Positions 24,704 to 24,925 of a stretch of 24,925 nt of DNA are shown here, one piece after another (the first letter of the stretch is position 1; each line of letters starts with the position of its first letter). Under the pieces are notes generated by a model. The model saw only the letters and a list, made by a program, of their open reading frames with translations. It ran no database searches and was not told where the DNA came from. Source of the DNA: SZUA-370 sp034003955 (lineage in GTDB: Bacteria > Spirochaetota > Spirochaetia > Treponematales > UBA12059); NCBI GenBank assembly GCA_034003955.1, contig JAVEXO010000045.1, forward strand, positions 1 to 24,925, given 5' to 3'. Position numbers and translations under genes: made by a program.

Positions 24704-24720
24704 TACTTTTTATGAGATTG

Positions 24721-24764
24721 AAAAGACAGGATTGTGGGGGGAACCTCATGGTCCTGTTTTTTTT
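24721..24764 (+). terminator. Rho-independent terminator of the kor-mmd operon
   Basis: ACAGGA (24725-24730) pairs with TCCTGT (24752-24757). The preceding A-run pairs with the following run of eight T, giving a stem of about 10 bp with one G-T wobble. It starts 17 bp after the mmdB stop. Confidence 0.75.
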
Positions 24765-24805
24765 AGAAGAGATAGACAAGATTAACAAGATAAGACAACG
24801 CCAGT

Positions 24806-24925
24806 TCAAATTTGAAGTGCGAGTGGGATCTTGAAGAAAGCCTCGTACGGTGTCCGATAGCCTAATGATTTCCTTGGTCGATTATTGATTCTCTTTACAA
24901 TTTTAGCAAGCTCTCTAGATTCCAA
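24806..24925 (-). mobile_element. IS30-family transposase, C-terminal end (partial at window edge)
   Basis: The minus strand is open for 39 codons from the window edge to TGA at 24808-24806. It reads NNRPRKSLGYRTPYE followed by AFFKIPLALQI, which is the characteristic C-terminus of IS30-family DDE transposases. The rest of the element lies to the right of the window. In many IS30 elements the transposase stop lies within the terminal inverted repeat. If so here, the outer end of the element would be near 24798, but its mate is not visible and the boundary is inferred. The element sits just past the operon terminator, so it does not interrupt the operon. Confidence 0.85.

Overview
The window looks like chromosome from an anaerobic, flagellated spirochaete related to Treponema. 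Two tandem genes encode FlaA, the sheath protein of spirochaete periplasmic flagella. A FapA/DUF342 protein is also present, and the metabolic genes are those of a fermenter. No rRNA, tRNA, CRISPR or phage genes were seen. The only mobile DNA is the 3' end of an IS30-family transposase at the right edge.

Left part (1-13.5 kb), mixed housekeeping genes. It holds a truncated class II aldolase, a FapA-like protein (-) divergent from an ArgR-type repressor (+), a small DUF3783 protein (-), clpB overlapping tatD (+), a secreted DOMON-like protein (-), the flaA pair (-) and a lipoprotein (-). The lipoprotein is divergent from a class II fructose-bisphosphate aldolase (+), which is followed by a POTRA-less Omp85-like barrel (+). 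An OadA/PycB/5S-type carboxyltransferase (-) comes next and converges on the barrel gene across a strong bidirectional terminator.

Right part (13.6-24.7 kb), one metabolic unit. An IclR regulator (-) lies upstream of oadA. Across a 429-bp AT-rich spacer, twelve genes run in one direction with little or no gap: korD-korA-korB-korC, methylmalonyl-CoA mutase large and small subunits, meaB, mce, mmdA, mmdD, mmdC, mmdB. Read as a pathway, 2-oxoglutarate is oxidised to succinyl-CoA with reduction of ferredoxin. Succinyl-CoA is isomerised to (R)-methylmalonyl-CoA and epimerised to the (S) form. The carboxyl group is then moved to biotin, giving propionyl-CoA. The biotin-bound CO2 can drive the Na+ pump MmdB or, through the OadA-like subunit, be exchanged between pyruvate and oxaloacetate. 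MeaB protects the B12-dependent mutase. An operon terminator follows mmdB.

The parts most worth a second look are: the compact 2-oxoglutarate-to-propionyl-CoA operon with two carboxyltransferases and a single biotin carrier; the palindromes in the IclR/kor spacer; the POTRA-less Omp85 barrel; the argR gene that appears leaderless and has an altered effector motif; and the insertion in MeaB. I did not find a wholly new type of system. The families are known, and the novelty is in their arrangement and control.
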